Source: Nocardiaceae bacterium
GTDB lineage: Bacteria > Actinomycetota > Actinomycetes > Mycobacteriales > Mycobacteriaceae
DNA length: 64,000 nt
NCBI GenBank assembly: GCA_021372355.1
Contig: JAJFUQ010000257.1
Coordinates: 1 to 64,000, forward strand
Reading direction: 5' to 3'
Shown here: piece by piece, positions 60,761 through 64,000 of the stretch
Layout of the letters: each line of letters starts with the position of its first letter
Position numbering within the stretch: the first letter of the stretch is position 1
Made by a program: the position numbers and the translations under genes
The notes under the pieces: generated by a model
Database searches by the model: none
Told to the model about the DNA's origin: nothing
What the model saw: only the letters and a program-made list of their open reading frames with translations

Positions 60761-61551
60761 CCACCCCGACCTGGACCGTCACCGCCGTCGCCGCCAAGCT
60801 CGGACTGAGCGTGCCGACGTTGCGCAGCTGGGAGCGGCGCTACGGCATCGCACCAAGCCACCGAACTGAAGGCGGACATCGCCGGTACACCAGCGCCGAC
60901 GTGGCCAGCCTGCAGCACATGCAGGAACTGATCCGGGCCGGCGCCTCGACGAGCGATGCCGCCAAACACCTTCTCCTCGAACCCGACCCGCAAGGGCTCT
61001 GGGCCGCCATCGACCGCATGGACTCCTCCGCGATCACCCATCAGGCGCGCTTGCTCATCACGCGGTACGGGACCGAGTACGCGTGGATGACGCAGTTCGT
61101 ACCGCTGTTGCGAGACGCCGGCGAGCGTTGGCTCTCGCATGCGTCCGGCATCGCCGTCGAACATGTCCTCAGCGACGCCATACTGCTCGTCCTGCAGGAA
61201 ACGGCCCAGCGAATGTCCGACGATCGCCCCCGGGTGCTACTGGCATCGACCTCACACGAACAGCACACGCTTCCGCTTTACGCGGCCGCCAGCGGGTTCG
61301 CCGAACGGCGAATCACCAGCCGGGTCCTCGGGCGCGTGCCCGGCGATGTCGTCGTGGCACTGGCGGAAGAACTGAAACCGGACGCGGTGTTCGTGTGGGC
61401 GCGGAGCCCGGAAACGGCGGAACCCGAGACGCTGCGACGCATTGCCGAACACGCCAGAGCCATCGCCGCGGGACCCGGTTGGGGTGAGCTACCGCAGCAG
61501 GAAATCGTGCACGATCTCGCCGAAACCTTGCGGGTGCTGACGCACGTCTAG
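60757..61551 (+). CDS. MerR-type regulator with B12-binding photoreceptor domain (CarH/LitR-like)
   Basis: 264 residues. MerR helix-turn-helix with WTVTAVAAKLGLSVPTLRSWERRYG and TEGGHRRYTSADV. The C-terminal part has the light-sensor signature W-x9-EH (RWLSHASGIAVEHV) and E-x-H (HEQHTLP), where the usual Gly of ExHxxG is Pro. CarH/LitR bind adenosylcobalamin, repress in the dark and release DNA upon light. Coupling to photolyase by a 4-nt overlap strongly supports light-induced repair. It converges with ctaB, 4-nt overlap. Confidence 0.9.
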   Translation: MTTPTWTVTAVAAKLGLSVPTLRSWERRYGIAPSHRTEGGHRRYTSADVASLQHMQELIRAGASTSDAAKHLLLEPDPQGLWAAIDRMDSSAITHQARLLITRYGTEYAWMTQFVPLLRDAGERWLSHASGIAVEHVLSDAILLVLQETAQRMSDDRPRVLLASTSHEQHTLPLYAAASGFAERRITSRVLGRVPGDVVVALAEELKPDAVFVWARSPETAEPETLRRIAEHARAIAAGPGWGELPQQEIVHDLAETLRVLTHV

Positions 61552-62549
61552 AGCAGCGAGGAAACGGTGTGCCAGCCGAGCACGGAGTCGACTGCGAGGC
61601 CGCAGAAAACGATCGACAGGTAGTTGTTCGACTGGAGGAACAACCGCAAAGGCTTGATCGGAGAACCGTTGCGGACGCCGTTGAATAGCTGAATTGCCAT
61701 GGCCAGGAACCAGATTCCAGCGGCTGCGGCAACGCCCGCGTAGACCACACCGGCGCCCGGGATGAGCGCGAAGCTCGTCAGCACCGTGGCGATCGTGTAG
61801 AAGACGATGTGCCGGGTGACGTGCTCTTCGGTCGCGACGACCGGCAACATCGGGACGCCGGCGGCCTTGTAGTCCTCGCGGTAACGCATCGCGAGCGCCC
61901 ACGTGTGCGGCGGCGTCCAGAAGAAGATGAGCAGGAACAGAACGACGGCCTGCCAGCCGATCGAACCGGTGACGGCCGACCATCCGACGAGAGTCGGCAT
62001 GCAGCCCGCTGCCCCACCCCACACGACGTTCTGCGACGTGCGGCGCTTGAGTCCCATCGTGTAGACGAAGACGTAGAACAGGATCGTCGCGACGACGAGC
62101 GAACCGGCGAGCAGGTTCGCCCGCCACCACAGCCACGCGAACGATCCGACGCCGAGCACGATGCCGAAGATCAGCGCGTTGAGGCGCGGCACGGTCTGGC
62201 GAGCCAGTGGTCGGCGCTCGGTGCGCTTCATCACCTTGTCGATGTCCGCATCGACAACGCAGTTGAGCGTGTTCGCACTCGCCGCGCCCAGCCATCCACC
62301 GAACAGAGTGCTGGCGATGAGGACGATGTCGAGCGAACCGCCCCGCATCGCGAGCAACATCGTCGGGATCGTGGCGACGAGCAGAAGTTCGATGACGCGA
62401 GGCTTGGTCAAGGCGATGTACGCGAGCACCCTGCTGAACGGCGAAGGTGCGGCCGACGGCGCCTGCGGAGCGTCGGCCGAGACCTCGACCGACCCGCTGG
62501 TTCCGTGCCCGACGGCCACGTCACGGGCCGACTGGTGGCCAATCCGCAC
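61548..62549 (-). CDS. ctaB: Protohaem IX farnesyltransferase (haem O synthase)
   Basis: 333 residues with about nine helices. Prenyltransferase motif NCVVDADIDKVMKRTERRPL and the second loop YREDYKAAGVPMLPVV are present. It makes haem O from protohaem for cytochrome oxidase. It is divergent from the secreted protein and precedes tkt as in M. tuberculosis (Rv1451, Rv1449c). Confidence 0.96.
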   Translation of the reverse strand: MRIGHQSARDVAVGHGTSGSVEVSADAPQAPSAAPSPFSRVLAYIALTKPRVIELLLVATIPTMLLAMRGGSLDIVLIASTLFGGWLGAASANTLNCVVDADIDKVMKRTERRPLARQTVPRLNALIFGIVLGVGSFAWLWWRANLLAGSLVVATILFYVFVYTMGLKRRTSQNVVWGGAAGCMPTLVGWSAVTGSIGWQAVVLFLLIFFWTPPHTWALAMRYREDYKAAGVPMLPVVATEEHVTRHIVFYTIATVLTSFALIPGAGVVYAGVAAAAGIWFLAMAIQLFNGVRNGSPIKPLRLFLQSNNYLSIVFCGLAVDSVLGWHTVSSLL

Positions 62550-62854
62550 TAATAGCTCCCTCGCCGTTGTGGGGCCCGGAAGTGATCACTCCGAGCGCGT
62601 GCGCATCGATCCCCCAAGCGCATTCCTCACCAGATGCTATCCGAGGCCGATGGGTGGCCTGCGCGGAACCGCCTCACGACCACGTTCAGGTACACCTACT
62701 GCCGTCCAGTCTGCCCGATTCGGGACCTAGGACCCGAATCCCGCGACGAAGGTCTGCACCTTCGCGATGTGCACGAACAGTCCATGCGTCGTTCCCCACG
62801 ATTGGTTGAGTCGGCAACCTTCTGCTGGCGACAGTCCTCTCGTGAAAGCTGGAA
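62550..62854. other. Divergent intergenic region between ctaB and a secreted protein gene
   Basis: 305 bp without a gene. It contains the 10-bp palindrome AGTGATCACT (62581-62590) and a hairpin ATTCGGG (62718-62724), loop of 8, CCCGAAT (62733-62739). No clear -35/-10 pair and no GGAAC-TCCAAC site were found. Confidence 0.45.
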
Positions 62855-63649
62855 ATGGCGCGCCGACACATCGCACTTCCACTGATCGTCGCGACGATCA
62901 GCGCACCTGGAGTCTCGGTCGCCGAGGTGCCCATCGCGTCGACGACCGCCACCTCGACAGCTGAGACATCGACAACTGCGACATCGACCGAGCAGGTCCA
63001 ACCCACGTCGACCACGACCACCGCCTTGACGACGCCGACGACACCACCGGCCGAATCGACCGCACCCACCCCGACGACTCCACTGACCCAGACGACTCCA
63101 CTGACCCAGACGACTCCGCCCAGCGAAACTGCGACGTCATCCACACCGAGCCCGACGTCAGCCTCGTGGAGAGCAGCACTCGAAACGCCCACGCCGGTGA
63201 GCACGTCGGCGACCACGACCCCCGTTTCCGGGAAGAGCGTGCAGGTTGCGGCGGCGGAATTGGTGGCGGTCACCGCGGGCGTCGCGACCCCTACGGGCAG
63301 CGACTCGGGCAACCGACGACAGTTCAGCATTCCGGTCACCGTCACCGATCTGCGGCTGACGGGCACCGGATGGACCGCGACCAGCTCGATCACGGCGTTC
63401 GTGGGGACCTCGACGGGCGTGGTCCTTCCGGCCGAAAACGTCTACTCCTCGAACACGACCAAATGCAGTCACGCCGTTCAGAAAGTGACGGTGACCACCG
63501 TCCCGGTGGTGATCCACGCGTCGACAGGTCCGTGCACAGCATCCTGGACGGTTCATCTCGACGTGCGGATTCCCGACGCCGGCTTGATCGCCGACTCCTA
63601 CACCGCGGTTCTCACTCACGACATCGCCATCAATGGACTCGGCACCTAG
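62855..63649 (+). CDS. Secreted Thr/Pro-rich protein with WxL-like domain
   Basis: 264 residues. A short signal peptide ends near VSVAE; the next 110 residues are low-complexity Thr/Pro/Ser, with PLTQT in tandem. The C-terminal 130 residues (RRQFSIPVTVTDLRLTGTGWTATSSITAFVG, LPAENVYSSNTTKCSHA) resemble the WxL/surface beta-sandwich of other actinobacterial exported proteins. No lipobox or sorting signal. Likely a surface protein; function unknown. Confidence 0.78.
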   Translation: MARRHIALPLIVATISAPGVSVAEVPIASTTATSTAETSTTATSTEQVQPTSTTTTALTTPTTPPAESTAPTPTTPLTQTTPLTQTTPPSETATSSTPSPTSASWRAALETPTPVSTSATTTPVSGKSVQVAAAELVAVTAGVATPTGSDSGNRRQFSIPVTVTDLRLTGTGWTATSSITAFVGTSTGVVLPAENVYSSNTTKCSHAVQKVTVTTVPVVIHASTGPCTASWTVHLDVRIPDAGLIADSYTAVLTHDIAINGLGT

Positions 63650-63721
63650 GACGCTGAGGCCTCCCGCGTAGCCGACCCGTATACCGGGGACTAAGCTCTC
63701 GGGTGAACTCACAGTGCTCGA

Positions 63722-63736
63722 TTTCACATCGTGAAA
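63722..63736. promoter_or_regulatory. Short palindrome upstream of tkt
   Basis: TTTCAC-atc-GTGAAA at 63722-63736 in the 162-bp spacer before tkt. It could be an operator. An RBS (CAGGAG) lies 11 nt before GTG 63812. Confidence 0.3.
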
Positions 63737-63811
63737 GACGGCTGCGAGATCAGCCAATGGCGTCACCTTGCAAGCAGGGCTCCCAACCGAACTCCAGGAG
63801 ATTCTTTCCTC

Positions 63812-64000
63812 GTGTCGACGACAGACGATCTGAGCACGCTCACCCGGGCCAACTACCCCGCCGACTGGACCGAACTGGACACCCGCGCAGTGAACACTGT
63901 GCGTGTCCTCGCCGCCGACGCCGTTCAGAAGGTCGGAAACGGTCACCCCGGCACGGCGATGAGTCTCGCGCCTCTCGCCTACACGCTTTTCCAGCGCACG
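63812..64000 (+). CDS. tkt: Transketolase, canonical actinobacterial copy (5' part)
   Basis: The first 63 codons from GTG 63812, open to the window edge. LDTRAVNTVRVLAADAVQKVGNGHPGTAMSLAPLAYTLFQR is the N-terminus of the Rv1449c-type Tkt. The position after ctaB is the conserved one, so this is the housekeeping pentose phosphate enzyme. The divergent copy is at 43110-45170. Confidence 0.94.
   Translation, partial: MSTTDDLSTLTRANYPADWTELDTRAVNTVRVLAADAVQKVGNGHPGTAMSLAPLAYTLFQRT

Noticed and set aside
1..64000. tRNA, rRNA, IS elements, prophage or attachment sites
   Set aside because: No transposase, integrase, tRNA cloverleaf or rRNA sequence was recognised by reading; the DUF222/HNH and DUF559-like genes are the only mobile-type hints.

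Overview
The window looks like chromosomal DNA from a high-GC actinobacterium of the order Mycobacteriales (Corynebacteriales), probably a Rhodococcus/Nocardia/Gordonia-type relative rather than Mycobacterium itself. The evidence is gene content and order: sufR-sufB-sufD-sufC-sufS-sufU-sufT, an MptB-type mannosyltransferase, an ABC ATPase/permease pair, COX15 (ctaA), a quinone oxidoreductase, ctaB and tkt occur in the same relative order as in the Mycobacterium tuberculosis Rv1449c-Rv1466 neighbourhood. Other lineage markers are Ku, a DUF4185 glycosidase, a DUF222/HNH protein, a PknD-like kinase and IniA/IniC-like dynamins. Many genes start with GTG and overlap by 4 or 8 nt.

Layout. 0-7 kb: a desaturase-reductase-ferredoxin fusion, a lycopene-cyclase-like enzyme, Ku, a K+ channel and a DUF445 protein. 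7.5-11.5 kb: a four-gene operon (FAD oxidoreductase, DUF1365, cyclopropane/UfaA1-type methyltransferase, DUF1295) resembling Rv0449c-Rv0446c. 11.5-23 kb: a MocR regulator, a DUF4185 glycosidase, a K+-uptake pair (ktrB/ktrA) in which both genes carry lesions, a GGDEF-EAL protein, a DUF222/HNH protein and a PknD-like kinase. 23-29.2 kb: the complete SUF Fe-S operon, with an exact SufR-type operator at its head. 29.2-33.3 kb: an insert relative to M. tuberculosis order, with an L,D-transpeptidase, an ankyrin protein, an NHL lipoprotein and a two-component system. 33.3-38.8 kb: mptB, the ABC pair, ctaA and qor. 38.8-61.5 kb: a large accessory block between qor and ctaB. 61.5-64 kb: ctaB, a Thr/Pro-rich secreted protein and the 5' end of the usual actinobacterial tkt.

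The most interesting part is 45.3-54.7 kb. It holds an ECF sigma factor, two dynamin-like GTPases (IniC/IniA type), a membrane-anchored Hsp70-like ATPase with a large ectodomain, a membrane-anchored GrpE-like protein, two paralogous small proteins with Asp/His-rich tails, an Asp-rich repeat protein, a small Pro-rich membrane protein and a septum-formation-type lipoprotein. Four sites in it share a GGAAC(A/T)T-N17/18-TC-rich promoter pattern. Two of these are identical in both boxes and spacing (GGAACAT-N17-TCCAAC). A weaker match precedes the sigma gene. I read this as an ECF-controlled envelope/membrane-remodelling stress system; its function is inference.

Other points of note: a second, divergent transketolase about 19 kb from the usual tkt; a photolyase coupled to a CarH/LitR-type B12 photoreceptor with 11-bp direct repeats upstream; a secreted protein built of Asn-rich repeats like trimeric-adhesin heads; and two 68-bp palindromic elements in inverted orientation flanking a DUF559-like gene.
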